A stretch of DNA of 64,000 nucleotides from positions 61,582 to 125,581 of the forward strand of contig JBJELW010000090.1 of assembly GCA_051879315.1 (NCBI GenBank), given 5' to 3'. Under the pieces are notes generated by a model. The model did no database searches. It worked only from the letters and a program-made list of their open reading frames with translations, and was not told the origin of the DNA. A program made the translations under genes and the position numbers. Source of the DNA: Roseburia_C sp051879315. GTDB taxonomy: Bacteria; Bacillota; Clostridia; Lachnospirales; Lachnospiraceae. Positions 54,451 to 62,692 of the stretch are shown piece by piece. How positions within the stretch are numbered: position 1 is the first letter of the stretch; every line of letters begins with the position of its first letter.

Positions 54451-55805
54451 AGATTCCGCGTATCATGCTGGCAGCCCCCTGCAGTGGCAGCGGAAAAACA
54501 CTGCTTACCTGCGGACTGTTGACACTGCTTTTGGATATGGGGAAAAATCCCTGTGCCTTCAAATGCGGCCCTGACTATATCGATCCTATGTTCCACCGGA
54601 AGGTGATAGGCATCCCTTCTCAAAATCTGGACAGCTACTTCTCCACGAAGGAACAGTTGCACCGACTTTTGGCGGAGGGTGCAGTGGGGGACGTGGCTTT
54701 GCTGGAGGGCGTTATGGGACTTTATGACGGTTTGGGAGGAACTGAGGAGACGGCATCCACTTATGAGGTGGCATCCCTTACCGATACGCCGGTGATTCTG
54801 GTGGTGGATGCCAACGGTATGGGGCGCACCATTCTTCCGCTTTTGTCAGGAATGAAAAGCTATGATAAAAAGGACCTGATCCGGGGAGTAATCCTGAACA
54901 AAGTGTCCGGTATGTTTTATCCTTCTATGAAACACATGATTCAGCAGGAACTGGATCTGCCTGTGCTGGGTTATCTGCCGAAGCAGGCGGATTTTGTCAT
55001 GGAGAGCAGACATTTGGGCCTGGTGCTTCCGGAGGAGATGGAGGAGCTTTTGACCCAGCTGCATCATGTGGCGGATACGCTGCGGGAGACGCTGGATCTT
55101 TCACGGCTTCTGGCTATTGCAGAGTCTGCACCGGAACTGGCAGATGTGGATGCACTGGCCGGGGAGAGCCGGTCCCCAAGCTGTACCATAGCTGTGGCAA
55201 AGGATGAGGCTTTCTGTTTTTATTATGAGGAGAATCTTCGCATGCTGCAGCAGGCCGGGGCGGAATTGGTTTATTTCTCCCCAATCCGGGACAAAGCGTT
55301 GCCGGAGCATACCGATGGCATCCTGTTAGGTGGCGGATATCCGGAACTGCATTTGCGGGAACTCAGTGAAAATACTGCTATGCATCAGGCTCTGCGCGCA
55401 GTCTTTGCGCAGGGTATGCCTATTGTGGCAGAGTGCGGGGGATTTATGTATCTTCATGAGGGAATATACGATGAGCGGGGGACGTACTATCCCATGGTGG
55501 GATTGCAGAAGGGCACCTGTGAGAAAAAGGATCGGCTGGTGCGTTTCGGCTATGTGGAGCTGACTGCCGGAGAGGGTGAGAGCTTTTTGCCGGCAAAGGG
55601 ACAGATCCGTGGACATGAATTCCACTATTATGACAGCAGGGATAATGGGGCGTTGTGCCGGGTAAAAAAGCCGGTGGGTTCAAAGAGCTGGCAGGCAATC
55701 CACGGGGACAGCACACACTGGTGGGGATTTCCTCATCTGTATTACGGATCCAACCCGGAATTTGTACGAAGATTTGTGGCAGCCTGCAACGGCAAATTTT
55801 CTTGA
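54447..55805 (+). CDS. cbiA: Cobyrinate a,c-diamide synthase
   Basis: Glutamine-dependent amidation of the a and c side chains. 452 residues. N-terminal APCSGSGKTLLTCGLL, KCGPDYIDPMFH and EGVMGLYDG; C-terminal glutaminase with LLGGGYPELH and the nucleophile in AECGGFMYLHEG. Last gene of the cobalamin cluster; a promoter match overlaps its stop codon. Confidence 0.97.
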   Translation: MKIPRIMLAAPCSGSGKTLLTCGLLTLLLDMGKNPCAFKCGPDYIDPMFHRKVIGIPSQNLDSYFSTKEQLHRLLAEGAVGDVALLEGVMGLYDGLGGTEETASTYEVASLTDTPVILVVDANGMGRTILPLLSGMKSYDKKDLIRGVILNKVSGMFYPSMKHMIQQELDLPVLGYLPKQADFVMESRHLGLVLPEEMEELLTQLHHVADTLRETLDLSRLLAIAESAPELADVDALAGESRSPSCTIAVAKDEAFCFYYEENLRMLQQAGAELVYFSPIRDKALPEHTDGILLGGGYPELHLRELSENTAMHQALRAVFAQGMPIVAECGGFMYLHEGIYDERGTYYPMVGLQKGTCEKKDRLVRFGYVELTAGEGESFLPAKGQIRGHEFHYYDSRDNGALCRVKKPVGSKSWQAIHGDSTHWWGFPHLYYGSNPEFVRRFVAACNGKFS

Positions 55806-55830
55806 CACGGGAGCGGCTTCGTGATATTTT
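55802..55830 (+). promoter_or_regulatory. Consensus promoter overlapping the cbiA stop codon
   Basis: TTGACA (55802-55807), 17 bases, TATTTT (55825-55830). Transcription from here would start near 55837, only a few bases before the terminator hairpin at 55845. Confidence 0.65.
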
Positions 55831-55844
55831 GTATACATACATGC

Positions 55845-55878
55845 AAAGGTGCACTTCGTTTGTAAGTGCACCTTTTTT
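55845..55878 (+). terminator. Terminator after the cobalamin cluster
   Basis: AAAGGTGCACTT (55845-55856), 7-base loop, AAGTGCACC (55864-55872) followed by TTTTTT. It closes the cobalamin operon and stands in the leader of the next one. Confidence 0.9.
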
Positions 55879-55955
55879 ACTGTATAGGAACTGCCTATAT
55901 AGAGAAAAGCCCTACGGGCAGGATTCTAAAAGAACTAAGGAAGAGAGGTTTTGTT

Positions 55956-56654
55956 ATGAAAGAAATCGCAAATTCGTCCCTGATGCTGATCCTGATCGTC
56001 ATCGGTCTGGTGTACATTGTGGGATTGTCACTGGCTTTTTTGAAAAAGGCGTACACCCGCTGTATCGAATTGGGAATCAGCAGGCAGAAGGTGATGGACG
56101 TGATTAAGTCCAGCGCTATTTTCTCCATTGTACCGGCTATTTCTATTGTGGTTGGATTTTTCGCACTGGTGGCTGTGTTCCAGAGTGTGATCTGGCCCTG
56201 GTGGAGATTATCTGTAATCGGCTCCCTGTCCTATGAGACACAGATTTCGGGGCTTTTGGCCAGCACCTTCGGCAGCACCATGGATCAGCTGTCACCCACG
56301 CAGTTTGGTGCAGTTCTGATTCTCATGAGCGTGGGAATGCTCAGTGGATTTTTGATTCTGATTCCTTTCGGAAAGAAAATGTGTATGTCTGTAAACAAAG
56401 ACAAGAATGCCAGTACATGGAAGTATGTGTTCAGCGGTGTATTCATGATGACATTGTTTGCCGTATACATTCCTGTTATCCTCATCGGTGACACCATTCA
56501 GGCCTGCGTTATGCTTACCGGCCTGGTAGTGGCTGTGGTACTGGGAATTTTGGCAAAACGTCCCGGCCTGACCTGGCTGAATAACTTTATTATGGCATTT
56601 ACATTGATTATCGGTATGGCTTCTTCCCTGTTGTGGGTGAAGATTTTCGGTTAA
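55956..56654 (+). CDS. DUF5058-like membrane protein
   Basis: 232 residues from the ATG at 55956 (AAGAGAGG before it); the frame runs further upstream through the terminator. About five to six membrane helices. The segment VIKSSAIFSIVPAISIVVGF and WPWWRLSVIGSLSYE match what I know of DUF5058, a family often found next to M20 peptidases. Function unknown; with the next gene it looks like a two-part carrier. Confidence 0.75.
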   Translation: MKEIANSSLMLILIVIGLVYIVGLSLAFLKKAYTRCIELGISRQKVMDVIKSSAIFSIVPAISIVVGFFALVAVFQSVIWPWWRLSVIGSLSYETQISGLLASTFGSTMDQLSPTQFGAVLILMSVGMLSGFLILIPFGKKMCMSVNKDKNASTWKYVFSGVFMMTLFAVYIPVILIGDTIQACVMLTGLVVAVVLGILAKRPGLTWLNNFIMAFTLIIGMASSLLWVKIFG

Positions 56655-56684
56655 CACCTCGTGCCAAGAGAAAGGAGAATAATT

Positions 56685-57458
56685 ATGAGTAAAGAGAAGA
56701 ATACTACCATGGATCCCTTCCAGAAATGGGCACATTCCTGGGGAAGATTCGGAACTGTAATTGCGTTGATTTATATGATCGTGCTGCCTTTTGTTATCTG
56801 TGTGGTCTATGACTGCATGCCTAAGTTCAGCGATGTGATCAATCCCAGTACCATCGGTATTTTATTGATTTATATCCCGGTGGGATTTTCTGAGGCTTTG
56901 AGTTATATTCCGGTTATGGGATCCTCCAGTTATCTGGGATTTATCACCGGAAACATTATGAATCTGAAATTCCCTTGTGCGGTAAACGGTATGAAAGTGG
57001 CAGATGTGGAGCAGAATACACCGGAGGGAGATGCGATTTCCTCTGTCTCTATTGCTGTTTCTTCCATAGTAGCTGTTGTGGTATTGGCGCTGGCAGCACT
57101 TTTGTCCAGCTTCATCCGTCCCATTTTCGAGACAGATGCCATGAACACTGCAAAGGATTACGTCATCCCGGCACTGTTTGGTTCCATGGCTTTAGGTCTG
57201 TTTGCCGGAACCGGCAGCAAGGATAAAAAGGTAAAGGGAGCCATCAAGGGTGTGATTCCGGTACTGGTGATTGTATCTCTGGTTTCCCTGGCAGCGAGAC
57301 TGGTTGGCGCCGGCGGAAGCCTGCTTGGTATGGTGGGAATCCTCATCGTATGTATGCTTCCGGTGGGAATCCTTACCTCCTATATCATGTGGAAAAAGGG
57401 TGTCATCCAGGTGGTGGATGTGGAGCCGGAAGGTGAAAAGAAAGAAGATACAAAGTAA
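56685..57458 (+). CDS. Membrane protein, partner of the DUF5058 protein
   Basis: 257 residues from the ATG at 56685, with AAAGGAG 7 bases before it. About six to seven membrane helices; a conserved-looking loop PVGFSEALSYIPVMGSSSYLG and an AVNGMKVADVE segment. I do not recognise a named family. It starts 30 bases after the DUF5058 gene and precedes an M20 amidohydrolase, so a role in uptake of a peptide or acylated amino acid is plausible but unproven. Confidence 0.7.
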   Translation: MSKEKNTTMDPFQKWAHSWGRFGTVIALIYMIVLPFVICVVYDCMPKFSDVINPSTIGILLIYIPVGFSEALSYIPVMGSSSYLGFITGNIMNLKFPCAVNGMKVADVEQNTPEGDAISSVSIAVSSIVAVVVLALAALLSSFIRPIFETDAMNTAKDYVIPALFGSMALGLFAGTGSKDKKVKGAIKGVIPVLVIVSLVSLAARLVGAGGSLLGMVGILIVCMLPVGILTSYIMWKKGVIQVVDVEPEGEKKEDTK

Positions 57459-57494
57459 GATTTGTGATAAAATAGTAAGAGAGAATCGATATGG

Positions 57495-57523
57495 GGTCTT
57501 TGTCATTGGGAATGACAAAGGCC
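57495..57523 (+). other. Hairpin before the M20 amidohydrolase gene
   Basis: GGTCTTTGTCATT (57495-57507), GGG loop, AATGACAAAGGCC (57511-57523): 13 bp with one wobble pair, no T-run. It ends 12 bases before the ribosome site of the next gene and may protect or cut the transcript. Confidence 0.6.
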
Positions 57524-57550
57524 TCATGTCAAAAGAGGAGGTATCATACT

Positions 57551-58726
57551 ATGACTTATTATGAGAGAGCGTTGGAGCTAAAAGATGAGATTGTAACAAA
57601 CCGCAGATATTTCCATACGAATGCTGAGGTGGGGCTTGAGATGCCAAAGGCTCAGGCTTATGTGATGGAACAGCTGAAGTCCTATGGAATCGATGCAAAG
57701 CCCTGCGGACACGGAGTGACCGCCACCATCGGAAACGGAGGAAAATGTATTCTGCTTCGGGCGGATATGGACGCACTGCCCATGCCGGAGCAGAGCGGAG
57801 AACCCTTCGCCTGTCCCACCGGCACGGAGGCCCATGCCTGCGGACATGATTTTCATGCTGCCATGCTTTTGGGGGCAGCAAAAATGCTAAAGGAAACAGA
57901 GGACCAGCTACAGGGAACGGTGAAGCTGATGTTCCAGCCGGCGGAGGAGACTTTTGAGGGAAGTCAGGATATGATCGATGCAGGAATCTTAGAGAATCCC
58001 CCGGTGGATGTGGCTTTGGCCTATCATGTGACACCGGGACAGATGCCGGTGGGTTTGGTAATGTACAATAATCAGAGCACCATGATGTTTTCTGTGGACG
58101 GATTCCGCATTACGGTTCACGGAAAGGGCGCCCATGGTGCATACCCCCACACGGCGGTGGATCCCATCAACATCGGCGTACACATTCACCTGGCTCTGCA
58201 GGAGCTGATTGCCAGAGAGGCGGATCCAAATACTGCCTGCGTGCTGACTGTGGGAAAGTTTGAGGCAGGCTCCGCGGCAAACATCATTCCGGAAACAGCT
58301 GTGCTGGAGGGCACCCTGCGCACCAATGCGGCCCAGGAGCGGGATAAGCTGGTGGCGCGTATCCGAAAAGTGGCAGAGGGAGTGGCAGCGACCTACGGCG
58401 GTTCCGTAGAGGTGGAGAGTTTGTCTGCGGTGCCTACTCTGGTTTGCGATAAGGAATTTACCACGGAGATTTTGGAATATATGAAGGAACTGGAAATTCC
58501 GGGGATGACAGAGTATCCGGGAATCAGCGCCAGCGCATCGGAGGATTTTGCGGTGATCGCGGAGAAAGTGCCCAGCTGCTTTATGTACCTGTCCGCCGGA
58601 TATATGGACGAGCGTGGCGCCTATAGCGCCCACAACCCCAAGGTCCGTTTTAATGAGGATGTGTGTCCCATCGGGGCAGCATGTCTGGCACACTGTGCCG
58701 TGCAGTGGCTGAAAACTTCAAAGTAA
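57551..58726 (+). CDS. M20-family amidohydrolase
   Basis: 391 residues from the ATG at 57551, preceded by AGGAGG; the longer frame from 57491 runs through the hairpin. RRYFHTNAEVGLE, LLRADMDALPMPE, EAHACGHDFHAAMLLGAA and FQPAEETFEGSQ are typical of the IAA-amino acid/hippurate hydrolase branch (M20D), with metal ligands present. It should release an amino acid or aromatic acid from an N-acyl compound brought in by the preceding membrane proteins (inference from context). Confidence 0.9.
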   Translation: MTYYERALELKDEIVTNRRYFHTNAEVGLEMPKAQAYVMEQLKSYGIDAKPCGHGVTATIGNGGKCILLRADMDALPMPEQSGEPFACPTGTEAHACGHDFHAAMLLGAAKMLKETEDQLQGTVKLMFQPAEETFEGSQDMIDAGILENPPVDVALAYHVTPGQMPVGLVMYNNQSTMMFSVDGFRITVHGKGAHGAYPHTAVDPINIGVHIHLALQELIAREADPNTACVLTVGKFEAGSAANIIPETAVLEGTLRTNAAQERDKLVARIRKVAEGVAATYGGSVEVESLSAVPTLVCDKEFTTEILEYMKELEIPGMTEYPGISASASEDFAVIAEKVPSCFMYLSAGYMDERGAYSAHNPKVRFNEDVCPIGAACLAHCAVQWLKTSK

Positions 58727-58823
58727 ATTGCATAATGATTGAAATGACTTTGAAGTTGACTTTGAAGTTGGCTTGAAGTAGGTTGAGAACCAAAGTAAGA
58801 ATGACGGGAGATTCGGTGAAATT

Positions 58824-58991
58824 ATGGGATTATCAGATATGATTTCGATTGCGATGGACTATCTTGTGTTGGCAGCGGCGGTGGCGTTAGTCATTCCGTT
58901 GCTATATATGGTGGGATATCGCATGATCTATCAGGGACTCTGTAAGGGGAAAAAGGAATCCGGAAAAAAGAAATCCGGTAAAAACGAATAA
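58824..58991 (+). CDS. 55-residue single-pass membrane peptide
   Basis: Short frame MGLSDMISIAMDYLVLAAAV... with one strong membrane helix (about residues 13-33) and a Lys-rich C-terminus (KGKKESGKKKSGKNE). It ends nine bases before a terminator that would close the DUF5058-M20 transcript, which supports expression. The ribosome site is weak. The gap before it contains a direct repeat of ACTTTGAAGTTG (58747-58785). Function unknown; could be a small transporter subunit. Confidence 0.6.
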   Translation: MGLSDMISIAMDYLVLAAAVALVIPLLYMVGYRMIYQGLCKGKKESGKKKSGKNE

Positions 58992-58999
58992 TCATGAAA

Positions 59000-59039
59000 C
59001 ACTCCACCATGAGCATTGTATTCTGTGGAGTGCTTTTTT
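59000..59039 (+). terminator. Terminator closing the DUF5058-M20 operon
   Basis: CACTCCAC (59000-59007) pairs with GTGGAGTG (59025-59032), followed by CTTTTTT. Because the next gene is on the minus strand and ends at 59066, it lies between convergent genes. Confidence 0.8.
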
Positions 59040-59065
59040 GTTTGAACGTATTAGAAAATCAGGAT

Positions 59066-59866
59066 TTACAGGGAAATAAATTCCGGTTTCCGATTTTTAA
59101 AAACCGTGTAATAACGGAAACCGGCTGCTTTTAAAATGGCCGGCACTTTCGCAAAATCATAAGCGATGTGTTCCGGTTTGTGACCGTCCGCACCGATGGT
59201 GATGATTTCCCCGCCCAGTTCCCGGTAGCGGGCAATGATGTCCTCCGTGGGATTGGGGTGTCCCAGACCGTATTTAAATCCGCCGGTGTTTATCTCAATG
59301 CCCCGACCTTTCTGGATTAACTGACGAAGAATCTCATCGATGATATCAGCATATGCGGCATAGCTGTAATTCTCATTTTTATTGGGACCGTAGCGCACCA
59401 CATAGTCAATATGTCCGTATACATCAAAGTCTGAAAACGCCTGGATATTTTCTAAAATAGAGGTAAAGTATTCCAGGTAAGCTTCCTGCTCGGTTTTTCC
59501 TTCAAAGTAAGTGGGATAGTAAGGGTCAAATCCATGTACCACATGGGAGGAGCCGATGACAAAGTCAAAGTCATGGGCAGACAGCACTTCCTGATGGCGA
59601 TTGGCCAGATGGGGCTGTAACCCGATCTCAATGCCAAAGCGGATGGGAAGCTGATTCCGGTATTTCTGCTGCAGAGCATGGATTTTTTTATCGTAGCTGT
59701 CTAAGTCCAGGAGAAAAAGCTCCGGATCGACCGGGTAATCATAGTCCAGGTGATCTGTGAAACAGATGCCTTTCAGTCCCAGGCGGATGGATTGCTCAAT
59801 CATGGATTCCGGGGATGCCTCGCTGTCTCCGGAAAACTGTGTGTGCATATGTGTATCCCAAAGCAT
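59066..59866 (-). CDS. hisK: PHP-family histidinol-phosphatase
   Basis: 266 residues from the ATG at 59866, which follows AAAGGAGG on the minus strand. DTHMHTQFSGDSEASPESMIEQSI at the N-terminus and CFTDHLDYD, GIEIGLQPH, SSHVVHGFDPYYP, DVYGHIDYVVRYG and GADGHKPEHIAYDF are characteristic of the HisK-type PHP phosphatase that dephosphorylates histidinol phosphate. Placed far from hisA; the only other his gene in the window is at 15290. Other PHP phosphoesterase roles are possible. Confidence 0.88.
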   Translation of the reverse strand: MLWDTHMHTQFSGDSEASPESMIEQSIRLGLKGICFTDHLDYDYPVDPELFLLDLDSYDKKIHALQQKYRNQLPIRFGIEIGLQPHLANRHQEVLSAHDFDFVIGSSHVVHGFDPYYPTYFEGKTEQEAYLEYFTSILENIQAFSDFDVYGHIDYVVRYGPNKNENYSYAAYADIIDEILRQLIQKGRGIEINTGGFKYGLGHPNPTEDIIARYRELGGEIITIGADGHKPEHIAYDFAKVPAILKAAGFRYYTVFKNRKPEFISL

Positions 59867-60009
59867 GGTCTGCCTCCTTTGCTGTGTCACCATTTTGCCG
59901 AATCGCCCAAGGCGGCTTTGGCTGCCTTGAGGACAAGCCTCAGGGCATAGTATAGCACGTAATAAGCGAATATGGCAAACAAATATGTGGGGTATCTATG
60001 GAAGGGACT

Positions 60010-60037
60010 TTGACAAAATGCACAAAAAATGTATACA
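60010..60037 (+). promoter_or_regulatory. Upstream promoter of gapA
   Basis: TTGACA (60010-60015), 16 bases, TATACA (60032-60037). Together with the promoter at 60082 it makes a tandem pair in the 303-base gap 59867-60169, which holds no gene. Confidence 0.6.
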
Positions 60038-60081
60038 AAAGTAAAAACTGGTGAAAATTTTAACAAACTGCAAGTACCCCC

Positions 60082-60110
60082 TTGAACTTTCGACAAAAAT
60101 TGGTTAGAAT
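60082..60110 (+). promoter_or_regulatory. Proximal promoter of gapA
   Basis: TTGAAC (60082-60087), 17 bases, TAGAAT (60105-60110), 59 bases before the start. A short TTGGG/TCCCAA hairpin lies in the leader near 60120-60135. Confidence 0.75.
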
Positions 60111-60169
60111 AGTATCAGCTTGGGGATACTCCCAAATAAAGTATTTAAAATTTCTAGGAGGAATTAAAA

Positions 60170-61186
60170 ATGGCAGTAAGAGTAGCAATTAACGGATTCG
60201 GCCGTATTGGTCGTCTTGCATTCAGACAGATGTTCGGTGCAGAAGGATACGAAGTAGTAGCAATCAACGATTTGACAAGCCCTAAGATGTTAGCACACTT
60301 GTTAAAGTATGATTCTTCTCAGGGAAAATATGAGTTTGCTGACGAGGTTTCTTCTACCGAGGATTCCATCATCGTACGCGGCAAAGAGATCAAGATCTAC
60401 GCTTTCCCGGATGCAAACAATTGCCCTTGGGGTGAGTTAAAGGTAGACGTTGTATTAGAGTGCTCTGGTTTCTATACCAGCAAAGAAAAGGCTCAGGCAC
60501 ACATCAATGCAGGTGCCCGCAAAGTTGTTATCTCTGCTCCTGCAGGAAATGACCTTCCTACTATCGTATACAACACCAACCATGAGACATTAAAGGCTTC
60601 TGATACCATCATCTCAGCAGCTTCTTGTACTACAAACTGCTTAGCTCCTATGGCTGACGCATTAAACAAATACGCTCCGATCCAGTCCGGTATCATGGTT
60701 ACTATCCATGCTTACACAGGAGATCAGATGACTCTTGACGGACCTCAGAGAAAGGGTGACTTAAGAAGATCCCGTGCAGCAGCAGTTAACATCGTTCCTA
60801 ACAGCACAGGTGCTGCTAAGGCAATCGGCCTTGTTATCCCTGAGTTAAACGGAAAGTTAATCGGATCTGCTCAGCGTGTTCCTACCCCTACAGGATCTAC
60901 CACAATCTTAACAGCAGTTGTTAAGAAGGCTGGCGTTACTAAGGAAGACATCAACGCAGCTATGAAGGCAGCAGCAAACGAGTCCTTCGGTTACAATGAG
61001 GACGAGATCGTTTCTTCTGATATCGTAGGAATGAGATATGGTTCTTTATTCGATGCAACACAGACCATGGTTAACCAGATTTCTGATGACCAGTATGAGG
61101 TACAGGTTGTTTCTTGGTATGACAACGAGAACAGCTACACATCTCAGATGGTTCGTACAATCAAATACTTCTCTGAGTTAGCATAA
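60170..61186 (+). CDS. gapA: Glyceraldehyde-3-phosphate dehydrogenase
   Basis: NAD-dependent glycolytic enzyme. 338 residues. NAD fold INGFGRIGRLAFRQMF, catalytic cysteine in SAASCTTNCLAPMAD and WYDNENSYTSQMVRT at the end. Uniform, strongly preferred codons suggest high expression. AGGAGGAATTAAAA precedes the ATG. It has its own terminator and is followed by pgk and tpiA. Confidence 0.99.
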   Translation: MAVRVAINGFGRIGRLAFRQMFGAEGYEVVAINDLTSPKMLAHLLKYDSSQGKYEFADEVSSTEDSIIVRGKEIKIYAFPDANNCPWGELKVDVVLECSGFYTSKEKAQAHINAGARKVVISAPAGNDLPTIVYNTNHETLKASDTIISAASCTTNCLAPMADALNKYAPIQSGIMVTIHAYTGDQMTLDGPQRKGDLRRSRAAAVNIVPNSTGAAKAIGLVIPELNGKLIGSAQRVPTPTGSTTILTAVVKKAGVTKEDINAAMKAAANESFGYNEDEIVSSDIVGMRYGSLFDATQTMVNQISDDQYEVQVVSWYDNENSYTSQMVRTIKYFSELA

Positions 61187-61217
61187 TCACTGACAGGTAT
61201 TTATTAAGACTCAAAGG

Positions 61218-61248
61218 GGTCCGGTCGATTTGGACCGGACCTTTTTTT
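61218..61248 (+). terminator. gapA terminator
   Basis: GGTCCGGTC (61218-61226), GATTTG loop, GACCGGACC (61233-61241), then seven Ts. The T-run also forms the start of the palindrome at 61241-61290. Confidence 0.92.
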
Positions 61249-61290
61249 ATGAGTAAGGCATTCTAAAGAATGCCTTACTCATAAAAAAAG
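61241..61290. repeat. 50-bp perfect palindrome between gapA and pgk
   Basis: Arms of 24 bases (61241-61264 and 61267-61290) are exact reverse complements around an AA centre; the arms begin CTTTTTTTATGAGTAAGGCA. It shares its T-tract with the gapA terminator, so the two structures compete. Confidence 0.9.
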
Positions 61291-61307
61291 CTCCGTGAAA
61301 TATCGCA

Positions 61308-61378
61308 CTGCGGCGGATAGGAAGATGTCGCTTTCAGCGACCCGCCGCAGGCGGAGAGTTTCGCTTATGCGAAACTCT
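61308..61378 (+). other. Structured leader of pgk (nested and simple hairpins)
   Basis: CTGCGGCGG (61308-61316) pairs with CCGCCGCAG (61342-61350) and encloses GTCGCT-TTC-AGCGAC (61327-61341). Then AGAGTTTCGC-TTAT-GCGAAACTCT (61355-61378) follows. Together they lie 51 bases or more before the pgk start. Confidence 0.75.
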
Positions 61379-61428
61379 ATTTGGATGATTTTGTGGAGCA
61401 TCATATATTAATTAAGGAGGACATTTTC

Positions 61429-62652
61429 ATGTCATTAAACAAGAAATCAGTTGATGATATCAACGTAAAAGGCAAAAGAGTTCTGGTAAGATGCGATTTT
61501 AACGTTCCGTTAAAAGAGGGCGTGATCACAGACGAGACCCGTATTGTGGCAGCACTTCCTACCATCCAGAAATTAATCAACGACGGCGGCAAGGTAATCC
61601 TTTGCTCTCACTTGGGCAAGGTAAAGAACGGCCCCAACGAGGGTGAGTCTTTAGCACCGGTTGCAGCAAGACTTTCTGAGAAGCTTGGCAAAGAGGTTGT
61701 ATTCGTATCTGATTACAACGTAACAGGTGAGGCTGCTACCAAGGCTGTAGAGGCTATGAAAGAGGGAGATGTGGTATTACTTCAGAATACCCGTTTCCGT
61801 GGCGCAGAGGAGACCAAGAACGGCGAGCAGTTCAGCAAGGAGTTAGCTGATCTGGCTGACGTATATGTATGTGACGCATTCGGTTCTTCCCACAGAGCAC
61901 ATGCTTCTGTAGCAGGTGTTACCAAGTTCATCAGCGCTAAGGGCGGTGAGAACGTAGTTGGATACTTAATGCAGAAGGAAATCGATTTCTTAGGAAATGC
62001 AGTTGAGAATCCGGTTCGTCCTTTCGTAGCAATTCTTGGCGGTGCTAAGGTTGCAGACAAGTTAAACGTAATCAACAACCTGTTAGAGAAGTGCGATACC
62101 CTTATCATCGGTGGTGGTATGGCTTACACCTTCTTAAAGGCTCAGGGCTATGAGATCGGAACTTCTTTAGTAGACAACGAGAAGCTGGATTACTGTAAGG
62201 AAATGATGGCAAAGGCTGAGTCTTTAGGCAAGAAGCTGTTACTTCCTGTTGACGCAGTAACCATCAAGGATTTCCCGAACCCTATCGATGCACCGGTTGA
62301 GACCGAGATTTATGATTCCGAGTCTATGCCGGCCGACAGAGAGGGCTGCGATATCGGACCGAAGTCCCGCGAATTATTTGCAGATGCTGTAAAGACTGCA
62401 AAGACCGTTGTTTGGAACGGACCTATGGGTGTATTCGAGAACCCTACCTTGGCAGCAGGTACTCTTGAAGTAGCTAAGGCTTTAGCAGAGACAGATGCTA
62501 CAACCATTATCGGTGGTGGTGATTCTGCAGCAGCTGTAAACCAGATGGGATATGGCGATAAGATGAGCCACATCTCCACCGGCGGTGGTGCTTCCCTTGA
62601 GTTCTTAGAGGGCAAGGAGCTTCCGGGCGTGGTAGCAGCAGACGATAAATAA
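61429..62652 (+). CDS. pgk: Phosphoglycerate kinase
   Basis: Transfers phosphate from 1,3-bisphosphoglycerate to ADP. 407 residues from the ATG at 61429, with AAGGAGG 8 bases upstream; the frame opens earlier at a TTG (61381) without support. VLVRCDFNVPLKEG, LCSHLGKVKNG, QNTRFRGAEETKN, GGAKVADKLNVI and GGGDSAAAVNQ are diagnostic. tpiA follows after 40 bases. Confidence 0.98.
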   Translation: MSLNKKSVDDINVKGKRVLVRCDFNVPLKEGVITDETRIVAALPTIQKLINDGGKVILCSHLGKVKNGPNEGESLAPVAARLSEKLGKEVVFVSDYNVTGEAATKAVEAMKEGDVVLLQNTRFRGAEETKNGEQFSKELADLADVYVCDAFGSSHRAHASVAGVTKFISAKGGENVVGYLMQKEIDFLGNAVENPVRPFVAILGGAKVADKLNVINNLLEKCDTLIIGGGMAYTFLKAQGYEIGTSLVDNEKLDYCKEMMAKAESLGKKLLLPVDAVTIKDFPNPIDAPVETEIYDSESMPADREGCDIGPKSRELFADAVKTAKTVVWNGPMGVFENPTLAAGTLEVAKALAETDATTIIGGGDSAAAVNQMGYGDKMSHISTGGGASLEFLEGKELPGVVAADDK

Positions 62653-62692
62653 ATCGTGTATTTATTTCATAAAACAGTTTAGGAGAAAAGAA

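Noticed and set aside
59887..60096. Minus-strand frame between the PHP gene and gapA
   Set aside because: It covers the gapA promoter region, with both promoter matches on the plus strand, and has no family-like sequence.
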